Of a DNA stretch of 64,000 nucleotides, positions 34,760-46,989 are shown piece after piece. The translations under genes were made by a program, and so were the position numbers. The first letter of the stretch is position 1. The number at the start of each line of letters is the position of its first letter. The stretch is from Xiphias gladius. Lineage: Eukaryota > Chordata > Actinopteri > Istiophoriformes > Xiphiidae. Under the pieces are notes generated by a model. That model made no database searches. It was not told the origin of the DNA and was given only the letters and a program-made list of their open reading frames with translations. Where the stretch lies: contig NC_053413.1 in the NCBI RefSeq assembly GCF_016859285.1, positions 12,487,001-12,551,000 on the forward strand, given 5' to 3'.

Positions 34760-37434
34760 CCCTTTCATGTAATGTGGGCAGCAGCTAATGCTAGGCTCAG
34801 ACAATGCTTGTGTCGTGTATCTGCTGGCTGTGTTGTGAAGTTTCATCTCGGTTCCCTTTGGTTTTCAAACAGTTGTAAAGAAGAGGCTTGTGAAACTCGT
34901 CGTCAACTTCCTCTTTTACTTCCGGACTGATGAGGAGGAGGTGAGTTGAATCAGTAGTTGAACACCTCACCAGCTGTGAAAATCAAAGTGTGGCATCACA
35001 AAACAAAGTTATTATTTATTTGTCAGCCAATTGGAGCGCTGCTGCTGGAGCAGTGCCGGGTGGAGAGGGAGGACAGCCAGAGCTTCTCCATTGGTGAGCC
35101 ACAGCATCCTCAGAGTTACATCCCCGTTTCACATCAGCTCACCCACACTTTCTCACCTACTGACTGGTTTCAAGTTCTCTAAGTCAGAGGAGATGACTGA
35201 GCTTACATGTTTGAGCTGGTACTTTTCAAACTGAATTGTGAATATGTCACTGAGCAGCAATGGCGAAACGTATCAAAGCCCAGTACTTATGCCTTTATGT
35301 TACGGTTTCTGTTTTGTGCGTTTGCATTATGGATTTCCATTGAACTCTTGCAGCATTCCTGGATGAAGCAGAGAGGAAGTATTTGTTTGAGTGTGACTCC
35401 GAAGAACAGTGTGGGGAGTGGATAGACTCCATTATCAAGGCCAGGTAGTACTGACTCTTTTTTTCAATCTTAAAACCACAGGCATTAAGATCTGCACGTG
35501 TTTGGTGACATGGGATGTGGCTGATTAGAATTTTGGTAATTGGTCAATTATCAAGTAAAAATACTCAAATTTCTCCACTTAATGTCTTTATAAACCGAAT
35601 ACTTTGAGTTCTATGGATGTTGTTAACATGACGCAGTATTTTCAGGACTTACTCATGTGTTATAAAGAAAAAAGACTAAATCCTAGATAAGATAATGAAA
35701 ATATATTTTGGGCTGACCAGTCAGTAGTTATTATGTTTTGATTCAGAGCTGCAATGAATAGTCGATTAATTGATTAGGCGATCATCAGAAAATTAATCAG
35801 CAACTATTTTGATAATCAAAGAATCATTTCAGTCATTTTCAGTCGTAAAAATGCCAAATAATTTCCACTTTCAACATCTTCAAATATAAGGATTTGCTTA
35901 CTTTCTTTGGTATATAGTATATGACATTAAATTGAATATCATTAGGTTTTGGACAGTTAGTGGGACAAAAAGATTGAAAGACTAAACAACTGATTTGATT
36001 AATTGAGAAAACAGAGATGAATCGATAATGAAAAAAATGTAAGTTGCAGCCCTAATTTACTACATAACACTATTTGGTATTTTTTTGGTTCAGCAGGAAA
36101 AAGATAGCTGTAATTTCTTTCCATATATTCTAGAAAATGTGAACAATAAAGTGCAGACCATAACCTTTTTCTGTGAAAATAAAAGCACCCATACATATTG
36201 CATATGGTCATTAAGCCTAAAAGAAGAAAAAGGCAAATATCTCTTTATTGTTCCAACTTAATTACACAACTATTATCTTATGAATGAACGTTATAGCAAG
36301 ACTTAAGAACTGTGTTGTCTAGAATTGAGTAGTATGGTTACATACAGCATGTGCAGCAATCAACACTTGGGCATTGTTTGTAGCTTTGACAGGTTTAAAC
36401 TGTTACAAATGAATGATGCAGCTGTTTCCAGAGAGAGACCTAATGTTAACAATGTGACTTGTGTTGAGCAGTTTTCTTTAACTGCCCCGTCACTACTTGA
36501 CCCTGTCCCGTGTTAAAACTTACCGGGAAAACAGTACTGATCCAGAACAGGGTATAATACAAGAGGATCTTGGAGCCCCGGCCTCTCATTTGTTTTCACC
36601 TTTGCAATGATGCTACCTATAGGAGCTGGGCTAAAATAGTTGTATTTCAAGTTGTACTGTATTTATATAGTATTAGACTAATAATGCTGTAATGATTTAG
36701 TTGATGGGGATGTACTGAGCTGATCATGAATGTGTTTATTGTTGCAAGCCTAATCGCAGGCCTTATCTTTACTGGATTTACTTGGACACTTTTCCCCCAC
36801 CAGACGTCAAATCAACTTGTCATCTCATCTCTTGCAGTTATGAGTTCATGAGGAAGAATCTGATATTCTATCGAACTGAAATCCACAGGCTCACTGGCAA
36901 GGTGAGACCCTTCACAGCAGCGTGTCAGTGCACTAAATGCCACACAGATGGTGCTTCTCTCCAACACTGTCATACCATAGGAATGCTTACAGTGTGAATG
37001 ACACTGTCAGTGTCTGTGCCATGCACGCACAGTATCACCAGTTTCAGCAGAAGATAGATTGGCAGGCAACAGAGGAAGATTCAGTAGTTTGGATTTTGAT
37101 GGGGTAAGGTTTTGCTGCTGAGACTTAGGACACAATATACAGTTCTTTGGGTAAATGGTACACTACTGCACGTTTTTGTTTTTTTGTCATTTGTTTGTTT
37201 GTCTCTGTGCCTGTGTGTGATTTCAGTGAACTAACCATTTTATCTGAAGTTTGATTCAGTTTCAATAACGGCGCATTTGTTCTGTACACGCCAAACTTTT
37301 GTTTTCTTAGAGTCTTTACTCATTGTTTGCATTCTCCGCAGGACCCCTTGGAGCAATATGGTATATCAGATGAAACTCGCTTTCAGATCAGCAATGGGCT
37401 GCAACTTCTGCCGAGTGATACCTCCTCCCTGTAG
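34553..37434 (+). CDS. plekhj1: Pleckstrin homology domain protein J1
   Basis: Six exons join in phase (34553-34646, 34873-34940, 35027-35093, 35354-35444, 36838-36901, 37342-37434) to give 158 residues; human PLEKHJ1 has 149. The start MRFNEKELVSLSRQPSEMAA and the run AAELGMRGPKKG match the family closely. A single PH domain fills most of the protein: basic strands KKRLVKLVVNFLFYF at about 34-48, the acidic TDEEEPIGALLLEQCRV segment, and the C-terminal helix with W around EQCGEWIDSIIKASYEF. A conserved tail, DPLEQYGISDETRFQ, follows. PH domains of this kind bind phosphoinositides or protein partners; the cellular role is poorly known. An in-frame GTG nine bases upstream is not needed as a start. 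The 3' UTR probably reaches AATAAA at 38513. Confidence 0.96.
34675..34757. repeat. (AC)n microsatellite in PLEKHJ1 intron 1
   Basis: About 41 AC units that start some 27 bases after the donor of the first exon. The frames through it are artefacts. Confidence 0.97.
35744..36052. mobile_element. AGAGCTGCAA-ended AT-rich repeat in PLEKHJ1 intron 4
   Basis: The element opens with AGAGCTGCAATGAATAGTCG and closes with ATGTAAGTTGCAGCCCT, so the ends (GCTGCAA / TTGCAGC) are inverted. The inside has ATTAATTGATTAGGCGAT, AAATTAATCAGCAACTATTT and TTAATTGAGAAAACAGA, typical of a very widespread non-autonomous teleost repeat. No coding capacity. Confidence 0.7.
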
Positions 37435-38512
37435 ATCAGTGGCCCGCCATTCCAACACTCAGTCCTCAATGGTTTGAAAGCCATGGCATTACTGTTCACA
37501 CTCTAGACCATGCATAGTGATAACTCTGATTATTTCTGTTGTGTCATTGTCAGTCATTACAGGTAATACGTGGCTTTGGAAATATCATCACTGTGTTATT
37601 TTCGGTTTAGGGGATTTTACATGCCATTTCATTTTCAGACCTCTGCCTTAGTTGATCAGTGGTCTGTATAAATCTTTTATTCTGTGTTTTCTACTGGACA
37701 AACTGTACATCTAGACTGTCATTTTGAGCGCTTCTGCTTGTACTTGTGCTGTAGAGCCGGGCCTGTACCTTTCTTGCAGGACTGTTAGTAATATTATGAC
37801 TGTGTTTAGCAAGAATCAATCCAGGAGATATGAACATTTGATGAAAACTAATCAGTTGATCAAGTAAGTCACAGTGGTAGATCCCCTGGCCGATTCAGAA
37901 AACCTTCTGGCAGTATTTACTGTCCTTATTTGAACTGCACGAGCCCTTTGATCTGCTCGATTGAGCCACATAATTTACTCCATTTTTACTTAGAAAGAAG
38001 AGTTTTAGCTATCTCAGTATGTATTTATCAGCCAGACCATTAAGAATATTTAGTTTTAAAACTATACTTTTGCACATATTACTTAACTGGGTGTCGAGGG
38101 TTTTTTTGTTTTTGTTTTTTTTGGTTTTTTTTTAAAGAATTTCAATAATTTACTTGAACCTACTGTACCTTTTCTGTGGCACTTTGAACCTGATTTCTTT
38201 GGGTAAGCCGTTGGACCATGTTGGAAAACAAGGCTCTTGACATGATTTTTATCATATCACAGCAACTTCTTTGTCGGTGTAGTGTACTAGTGAGTTCAAA
38301 TTTTGCTCTCCACCACAATTCACTATAGGGCATTGCTGTATCCTACAAATTGGTGAAATATTTATTTCAGCAGTCGGGAGTCTACCCAAAAACATTGAAA
38401 CATTGAATGTGTCTCCAGTTTTAAAATCTTTTGCACATGGAATGTGTTTAGTCTGTTTTTACTTCATGTTAGACTATATTTGTTTCACTGACATCTTTTT
38501 TTTTTTTAAACT

Positions 38513-38518
38513 AATAAA
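38513..38518 (+). terminator. Poly(A) signal, probable for PLEKHJ1
   Basis: AATAAA about 1.08 kb after the stop codon, following a poly(T) run. No earlier canonical signal was noticed in the 3' UTR. Confidence 0.55.
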
Positions 38519-38699
38519 GCCATTTGAAAGATATTTTAAATCCCTGCAGTGTGTCATCTGTTAACCAAAACTTGTTTTTAAATCTGTATATTCAATCAAG
38601 GCCAGTTCAGTAATAGTGTTCAACTGCTGTCAGTGATGGTTTCAGGATGTCTGCAACATGTGTCCTCACAAAGATTAGGAGTACAAGTACACACACAAA

Positions 38700-38880
38700 C
38701 ACACAAAGGTCTGCGAAGATTCTCAGTCTTCCAGGTCGTGATGTCTCTAAGAGCTACACGAAGACTTGCTTGAGGTTCCTGAAGACGTTTGACATCACCC
38801 GAAAGGCTTGTTCAGCTCTGCCTGGCTGGTGGGGAGTCCAGGCATTTCAGCTCTTGTGGGGTCGTTCAACACTTTGAGAG
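38700..38880 (-). repeat. Dispersed repeat fragment
   Basis: CCAGGTCGTGATGTCTCTAA, GCTTGAGGTTCCTGAAGACG and TTTGACATCACCCGAAAGGC, read in reverse complement, resemble a common teleost repeat with GTTTCTTGAAGACGTTT-type blocks. No coding content. Confidence 0.4.
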
Positions 38881-39026
38881 ACATTGAGGTCACATGTGAG
38901 TGTTTAGGATCTCACGCGCTCACACGCACACACAAACTACAGTAAATGCGTTTTTCTTGTTTAGCATGAATTCAGAGGCCTGCGGCAGCAGTGTGAGGCA
39001 GTTTACTGATAAAGAGGCACTATTTG

Positions 39027-39049
39027 TGTGTGTGTGTGTGTGTGTGTGA
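39027..39049. repeat. Short (TG)n tract
   Basis: Eleven TG units just upstream of the FZR1 5' region. Confidence 0.9.
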
Positions 39050-39781
39050 GAGTGTGAGAGACACGTTTCCTTAGCAACGCAAAAAGTGTGATTCAAAAGC
39101 AGCAACGTCACATCCTTCCCGTGGTGCATAGCGAACCCAAATTGAACGATCGGCAAAAGAAAACATTTATATCCTATGTGCTCTGTTCTTAAGAGTAAAA
39201 AGCACAAAACAAAAAAATTCAACTGAAACGGACGCGGCGAAGAAAAATAATTCAACGGTGCGTAATGGAAAGAGCTTATCGGGGCGCAAAATGAGTAAAT
39301 ACAAGTGCAGATGGTGAACAAACAATGTTGCTAATGCATTAGCCGGACAGCTAGCTTCTATTACGTTAGGTCAGCCAGCTGAGCTAGCGTTAGCATTAGC
39401 AGGGCTCTGTATGTCGGATGATTTATTAGTTTTTTATGTTGTGAATTGTAGTAGACAGTGTTGTCGTCTAATTTATCACAACAAAGCAATTACGATATCG
39501 GATTTCTACCAGGATTGTTTCTAGGAGTACTCCCTGAAGGTAACTGTAAAGTTTGTCCTGTCATTACCATCCAGGTTAATGTGAATGCCATCAACTGAAT
39601 GATTGCTGTTTTCTTTGCTTAACAACAAATCGTCCTCTGTCCCTTTCCCATGATGAAATGACACGGCTCGGTAATTAACCTTCTGTAGTCAGTTTAGTAA
39701 ACAGTGGATCACTGGTTCATTTTGCCACGGTAAAACACATACGGGGCAGCATTGCTGAAACAATGACTGTATTCATCAGTC

Positions 39782-39824
39782 AGCTGATCTACAGAAAAAT
39801 AACAAGCTTTTCTGTAGATCAGCT
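39782..39824. repeat. Perfect 17-bp stem hairpin
   Basis: AGCTGATCTACAGAAAA at 39782-39798 is followed after a nine-base loop by its exact reverse complement at 39808-39824. It lies upstream of the FZR1 coding start, probably in the first intron. The stem is too short and has no extension for a standard microRNA precursor. Confidence 0.85.
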
Positions 39825-40161
39825 TCAAAAAGCAGCCGTTTGAAGACATCGCTTGTGATTGCATGACATTGCAGAGACAGAACAACTAGCAGATACATTG
39901 AAAAAAGTAGATGAGCTGATCGATTAAAAATAATAATTATTTACAGTGCTACACAGTGACCGTATATATTAGTCTGCTCATCTGTCATTAATGAACTAAG
40001 TAGAGTACAGTAGTTTGTTAATTGCAGAAATTCATACTTACCACATTATTCTCTCTGTTACTAATCTGCCCTCCAACATGCCCAGTCAAGGAAAAAAAAC
40101 AAAAAACCGCTGTACGATTAAATGATTGTGTTGATCAGTTTTATCCTGTTTTGCAGGTATC

Positions 40162-43100
40162 ATGGATCAGGACTATGAGTGCAGGCTGCTTAGGCAGATC
40201 AACATCCAGAATGAGAACGCAAGCCCCATAGTAAGTAATTACACAGATTATTTTTTTTTTCCATTATGTCCCTTTTCTTGTGCATTAACAATCAGCATTT
40301 CCTTTGAACCAATAGTTCCTAAAAAAAATAAAAAAAATAAAAAAATAAATAAAAAAGGACAAAGAAGAACATTAATTGTGCCATCTAGCCCAGACATACA
40401 GTCTTAAATAGTACGACTAGTATGATTAGGTCATCATCTTGACTACGGCATGATGATAGCCCCTCCCAAAGAGGATTGTTAACTAGCAAAAGACTTAAGG
40501 TGGGCGGAGAGGGTGTTACTCTCCATTTGTTGGCAGAATAAATGCTTTAAAGGGCCAGTCTCTTTCATTTGACAGTGTCAGTAGTGTTGAGTGAAAACAA
40601 GCCCTTACCGGCCAAATGACTGGGTTTTGTGAATGTTGTCTCCTTTTGTTAACACCTCAAACAAATGCACCATCTGCCACCTAAATTATCTTCCTGTTGT
40701 GTAATCAAGTTTCCAAATCACTGTCCAAGGCCTCTTTGTGTTTGGCCACCAGTCAGAAAATGCGTTCTCTTCTCCTCCCTTGTGTAGAAAGCCGTAGGTG
40801 CTGTGCGAGCTCTGACACCCACCAGCTCCCCGCTGTCCTCCCCTAGCAAGCATGGTGATCGCTTCATTCCCTCCCGGGCCGGAGCCAACTGGAGTGTCAA
40901 TTTCCACCGCATCAATGTGAGTCTGCTGCAATACAACCAGGACTTGACTGTCTTTCCTACCAAAAGAACAGTGGTCTTAGGATGGAAGTGTTGATTATTG
41001 CTTGCAAGAAAATTCTTGCTTACAAGAATTTTCCTTCAATTTGTCTGTAGTTTCTTTTACACATAAAGTTCACAGATTTGGTTGAGAATGATCATTTATT
41101 TATTTCATTTTATGACACAGGAAATTGAAAAGTCGCACAATCAAAATAGGAAAACCAAAGATGGCACGACAGACAGCAACAAAGGTAATCAATCCACTGT
41201 TATACAAAGAGACTGGAGGTCGGGCAAATAAAAATGTATTATGACCTAGTGTCTTGCGATAATGTTATTAGTACACTTGCACCGATATCATGAAATATTC
41301 TGCTCTGCTACTGAGAGACAGGCGCATCGTTCCATTACTGCAGACATTTGAAGTTTAAACTGTTCTTCTTTCCAGCAGTTCAGTCTTTTGTCAATTAATG
41401 GCTGATTGAAATTTGAGTGACTGCGTACATATATACCTGTTTTGCTTTGTGGTAAAGACTCAGCCTGAAAGAACTTAATAATGGTCTAACTTAATTCAGA
41501 GTGCGTTCTTAGAAAACCTTTTTAGGGGTGTAATTTTCTCTTCAGCGTCATAGCTGCTGTGATGATGGTGAAGTAGTAGATGGCTGCCTTTTGGTATACT
41601 GTGTATTACAGAATAACCCATATTATGACTCCTTAGTTAACATACAGAAATGATCGTGATAGTGATGTATCATGTATTTCCCTGTGATTCTCGGTCCCAA
41701 ACACAGATATTGTTCTACGTTGTTGCTGGACATTTTGTGTGAATTTTGTTCCCCTCTTCAGCTCATTTCCACATGTATCTCTATCTGCTCCAGTCAAACC
41801 TGATAATCTGACCTTCTCGTGTTTACTAAGCCTGGGCAGGCTCATGGTAACTGGAGATAAGGACTAAACAAAGCTTAGCGAAAGGTTCTCCCTGATCTAT
41901 AGAGATGTGAGAGAGTAGCTAAGAAATTGCAGAGGGAGCACTATGTTTGAACTTAATCACTGCGACAGCCGGGTTTGATTTCCCCTCTATCTCTTCCTCT
42001 GCCTTCAGCGGACGGCCTGGCTTACTCGGCTCTGCTGAAGAACGAGCTGCTAGGAGCGGGTATTGAAAAAGTCCAGGACCCACAGTCAGAAGACCGCCGT
42101 CTGCAGCCATCTACTCCTGCCAAGAGGAGCCTTTTTAGTGTAAAAATTGTTAACATAGCTGTAACTTTTAATATAGTAGTTTTTGCTGCGTTTATTTGCA
42201 TCAGTAATCATCTGTTTGTGTTTTCTAGTACTCTGTGAGTACTAAGAGGGCTCTGCCAGAAGAGGATGGAAACACAGTATCTCCATATTCTCTATCACCT
42301 GTCAGTAGCAACAGGTAATATATTTCCCCTGCTACTCATCAAATGTTAACTCTTTAATTGAAGTGGAAAAGATTATAATATTCCTCTCTTTATTGTGTTG
42401 TGCATAACAGCCAGAAACTGCTACGGTCGCCAAGGAAACCTACACGCAAAATATCCAAAATTCCTTTCAAAGTTCTGGATGCTCCAGAGCTACAGGATGA
42501 CTTCTACCTCAATCTAGTGGACTGGTCTTCTCTGAATGTGCTCAGTGTTGGACTGGGTACCTGTGTCTACCTGTGGAGTGCCTGCACCAGCCAGGTGTGT
42601 ATGTTATCTTTTTGCGTTGAGCAAAGCGAAGAGACAAAAAGGCCTGAAGCAGAGGTGTTCACTGTGTTAAAAACAATCTTAAGACTTTATATTTCTATCT
42701 CAAATAATGTTTCTAAGCACACTGGATCTGTCAATTAAGGATTTCACTGAATCTGTCATACATATTAACCAAAAGAATCTGAAATTGAACTGCCTCTCGG
42801 ATGTCCATGTTAATCTTTTTTTCTTTTTTTTTCTTTTCTCCTCTCCATCTCTTTAGGTGACACGTTTATGTGACCTTTCTGTAGAAGGAGATTCAGTAAC
42901 ATCAGTGGGCTGGTCAGAGAGGGTGAGTTTTATTGTTATCTGTTTTCATCTTTACAAACTTTTGTCAGGCTACATTAACCAAAAAAGAAGGAAAAAAAGA
43001 AAAAAACATCTCAAATAGCCAAAACCCTGAGAAAGAGCCAATGTCGATCATGGCTGTCACTAGATTTCAATAAAGAAGCAAATGGAGTTTTGGTGTATGG

Positions 43101-45330
43101 GCTCTGTTTCAACCTTTTAAAAACTCCTGTTCCGTCCATGTAAAATTCAAAGTGTGCTGTCTTTTAGGGTAACCTGGTGGCAGTGGGGACTCATAAAGGC
43201 TATGTACAGATCTGGGATGCAGCAGCAGGGAAGAAGCTGTCTGTACTAGAAGGACACACAGCCAGAGTGGGTGAGTTGAGAGAGGCTGTAGAGAGGGAGG
43301 CGGATTCAGTTGCAGGAGTTGAAAAATCACTTCATTCGTTTTCTCGCAGTTGTTTAGCAACATCTCTCATTCATGGTCAGTGAAACATCTTCCCTTGCCT
43401 GTGCGTTTCATTCCTTGCTGTCAGGTGCGTTGGCATGGAATGCGGACCAGTTGTCGTCTGGGAGCCGTGATCGGGTGATCCTGCAGCGGGACATCAGAGC
43501 CCCGCCTCTCCAGTCTGAGCGCCGTCTCCAAGGACACAGACAGGAAGTTTGTGGGCTCAAGTGGAGCACAGACCACCAGCTGCTAGCCTCTGGTGGAAAC
43601 GATAACAAGGTACGCAGTCAGAGAATTTCATCTGTACTTGTCCCCACTCTTTCATAAAATACCACAAACTTATTTCTCCGCTTGCTATTCCTCTTGTTGT
43701 TTCAACCTGCTGTCTGCAGCTGCTCGTGTGGAACCACTCGAGTGTCCTCCCAGTGCAGCAGTACACAGAGCACTTGGCTGCAGTGAAGGCCATCGCCTGG
43801 TCTCCCCACCAGCACGGCCTGCTGGCCTCTGGGGGCGGCACCGCCGACCGCTGTATCCGCTTCTGGAACACTTTGACGGGCCAGCCGCTGCAGTGCACCG
43901 ACACCGGCTCTCAAGTCTGCAACCTGGCCTGGTCCAAGCACACTAACGAACTGGTGAGTCACCTGAAGTCTTTGATTTTGACAGTGCTGCAGTGAAGTAG
44001 ATGCAGAAGTAGAACAATACAGATTGTTTTATGAATGCAAAAGAAAGTAAAAAGAACTATATTGTTTTGGAACTTGCTTGTTTACGATTTTACCAAGAGT
44101 AGGATGAGAAGATTAAAATCTCTTTTATTAATCTACACCCTACACTTAGCATCTTACATATCCTGTTCTCGTAGTAAAGATGCCAGCTTTGCACATTGTA
44201 GTTACTCTGAACTCGGTGTTTAAAAGTGAGGTCACTCATGGATGCATTGCCAGCCTTCAAGATGCAACCTGTTAATAACACAATTTTGGAGCTGTAGGAA
44301 GTTGTCGCTTTTGAGTTATTAAGTTTACTCTGCTATTCTTATATTTTGCATTAACCTTGCTTCCAATTCATTAGCTAAGCCATGCTAAACATGCCTCCAT
44401 AATGGCGTGTCCCAAACTGACAATGTTCTGTTAAAATGGTAAATTTATTATTTTCCTGCAGGTCAGCACTCACGGTTATTCCCAGAACCAGATCCTGGTG
44501 TGGAAATATCCCTCTTTAACTCAAGTGGCCAAACTTACAGGACATTCCTACAGAGTACTCTACCTGGTCAGTAAACCGTATATTGTGTGTATTTATATAC
44601 ATCTGTCTGCAGGACATTCTTCCAAGGGCACAACAGCAAAGTAAAACTGAAGCAAAATACTATGCTAAAACATTTCTGGAAAAGATATATAAAATAAAAT
44701 CTAGTCGGGAAAAAGAAAACATTGACCAAAAATTTGTGTGCTCACTGAAATAACTTTTTTCTATTAGGAGCAATTTGATTCCTTGTCTTTATTTATATGT
44801 GCAGGGTAAGGTAAATAGAATGACCTCTTGACCATAAAAATGTATGGTCAAGAGTTTATAAAATGCTTATAAGCATCTATGAGCACATCCTGCACATCTC
44901 AGAGCAAGTGTCCGCAAAGCCGCCTACACAAGAACAGCACTAAAACAAAAAAAATCCTAAACTGATTACATATTGTTAAAACACTGTATATGTGCAGGCC
45001 ATGTCACCTGACGGAGAGGCCATCGTGACGGGGGCTGGAGATGAAACACTTCGGTTCTGGAACGTCTTTAGCAAGATGAGATCCACTAAAGTATTTACTC
45101 TCTATTTTTTCTCACTTATATTTAGGTCTTCGTCATTGTTTTTTGTACCTTTCTCCGCTCTCTATTTGTTCCATTGCCTCGGTTGGGTTTCAAAAATTGT
45201 ATTACAGTTTTATTATCTCTCTGTGATATTTTTTTTTTTTTTCCAGTGGTCTTTGTCTTACCATCTTCTGTCTCCCTCCCTCTTTTAGGAATCAGTTTCA
45301 GTGCTGAACCTCTTCACAAGGATCCGGTAG
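40162..45330 (+). CDS. fzr1: Fizzy-related protein 1 / CDH1, APC/C co-activator
   Basis: Thirteen coding exons join in phase: 40162-40230, 40788-40916, 41121-41184, 42009-42139, 42229-42314, 42411-42594, 42857-42922, 43168-43270, 43425-43609, 43720-43953, 44462-44566, 44998-45090, 45289-45330. They give 496 residues, the same length as human FZR1. CDH1 activates the anaphase-promoting complex in late mitosis and G1 and recruits D-box and KEN-box substrates. Visible signatures: a C-box DRFIPSR at residues 47-53; Ser/Thr-Pro sites around 33-43 suited to CDK control; the [20 protein letters not shown] segment; a seven-bladed WD40 propeller from about residue 185 onward ([15 protein letters not shown] and LRFWNVFSK blade ends); and the C-terminal Ile-Arg tail that docks on the APC/C. 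A noncoding first exon probably ends near 39539 (CTGAAG/GTAACT). Confidence 0.98.
44825..44854. repeat. Perfect 12-bp stem hairpin in an FZR1 intron
   Basis: CTCTTGACCATA, a six-base loop, then TATGGTCAAGAG. Confidence 0.75.
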
Positions 45331-46959
45331 TAAGCACACCTCTGTACTACGAGGGAATAAAGCCAGGAAGGGAATTTATTTTTGCATGTATCAAGCTGTA
45401 AATGGGCCCCTTCTTTGATTATTCACTGCAGTAGTCTACAGAGGGCCCCCCTCGTTTGCCCTTAGTTTATTTAGCCAAGTTGTAGCTGGAGGTGGGAAGA
45501 GCAGGAGAGATGCACAGCCTGAGTGTCGAGGGTAGAGGACATGCCGACAGTACGTACAGTATTCCACTTCCTCCTGAAAAATGATGGAGCCACTGCCTCT
45601 TCCAACAGACCAGAAACATCTGATGAGGAGAATTCGGGGCGTTATTTCCCCCATGATTATGTTTTGTTTACAGACTGATTTTGTGCATACCTGCCAAATA
45701 TTGAGTTTGTCTTTTTGATTGTCTATTTATTTTATTTAGGTTTTTTTTTTATTATTATTATTTTTTTTTTTTACATATTTTAACACATATTATTACTAGT
45801 GTGTTTGTTTTTGGAGGCTGGTAGATTTTCTTTTATGTGTGTAACTGCAGTTTTTGGTCTGATCTGTTAAGTATGTTTGGCTTTGTTCAGGTTTGCAGAA
45901 AAATCCATGCTTGTCATTTTGTATTTTACTGTATTTTACACTGATAAAGATACTTAATCCTGTGCCATTTCAAGAACTGTTAATGTTTAACAATGATTGG
46001 ACGCACGGGACTAATCTCCTTTTTTTTATAGATGACATTAAGTTCATTTTTACTCTAATTATATAAAGCAGCATTGGCAGACGTTTTACATATAACTATT
46101 TGGTGACACTGTGCATTAGAGCAGCTGCTTACAGAAACAATTCACATGGAAATTAGAAGATTTTTAATGAGACTCCTCTTGTTTCCCTACTTTCTTAAAT
46201 GGAAAATCAGGAAAGGCGAATTAAAACAAAAACACTTTGGTTTATCAGTGTATTTTGTAACAGCAACTAAAGTGCACAGTAAAAACATTTGGGATTAAAC
46301 CAGACAGTGTAATACTGTTCTGTGCTGAGCTTCTGCTTTGTGCTGCGTCTGCTAAGATATTCAAGCTTGGGGCACTTGACTTTTGCTACTTCAGACCATT
46401 TCTGTGTTGATCAGTCATGCTGTTGCATTTTTTTTAATCTAGAAAAAAAAAAAGATTTCATATCATCTGCAACATTTTTTCCCAATTTTCTTTTTCTTTT
46501 TTCCGTGTTTGAATGTTTGAGTCAGCTACTGTGCCACATTTAAAGAATGCTATTTATTTGTGTTGTGAAAGCTTCTTGTGCAGAGGTGGGGTGTTTGTTT
46601 ACTAATGTTATCTGTGGGAAGCTGATGAGCAGTTTCATTGCTAAACTCTGGAAATTTCTTTTAATACCACTTCAAAATCAAGACAATGCTGCCAACTTGA
46701 ATTACCGAAGGAATGTTGAAAAGAAAAATATTTCTGTACTGAGAGATAATCAACAATTAAATGATCATATCTTGTACCTTCTGTCGTCACTGTTTTATTG
46801 TCCAGTTAACCAATTACCAGAGAGTAGATGTCTATAAAATCAGTCTACTGCTGTTACCCATGAACACCAAACTTAAGTTTGGACAGGCAATTCTTGTTAG
46901 TAGGATCAAATTATTGTTGGATTTTTTTTTTGTTCATGGAATATGTTGACAGTAAGAAA

Positions 46960-46965
46960 AATAAA
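46960..46965 (+). terminator. Poly(A) signal, probable for FZR1
   Basis: AATAAA 1.63 kb downstream of the FZR1 stop, after T-rich, exon-free DNA that would be a long 3' UTR. Closer cryptic signals cannot be ruled out. Confidence 0.5.
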
Positions 46966-46989
46966 GAGCATCACTGGACTCAACAGCAG

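Noticed and set aside
34544-34930. 128-codon frame MTVMRFNEKEL... running through the CA repeat
   Set aside because: Its first 30 codons are PLEKHJ1 exon 1; the rest is intron read-through. The upstream start is a GTG and the family begins at MRFNEKE.
39782-39824. microRNA precursor
   Set aside because: A 17-bp stem without extension is too short for a typical precursor, and no arm matches a microRNA I know.
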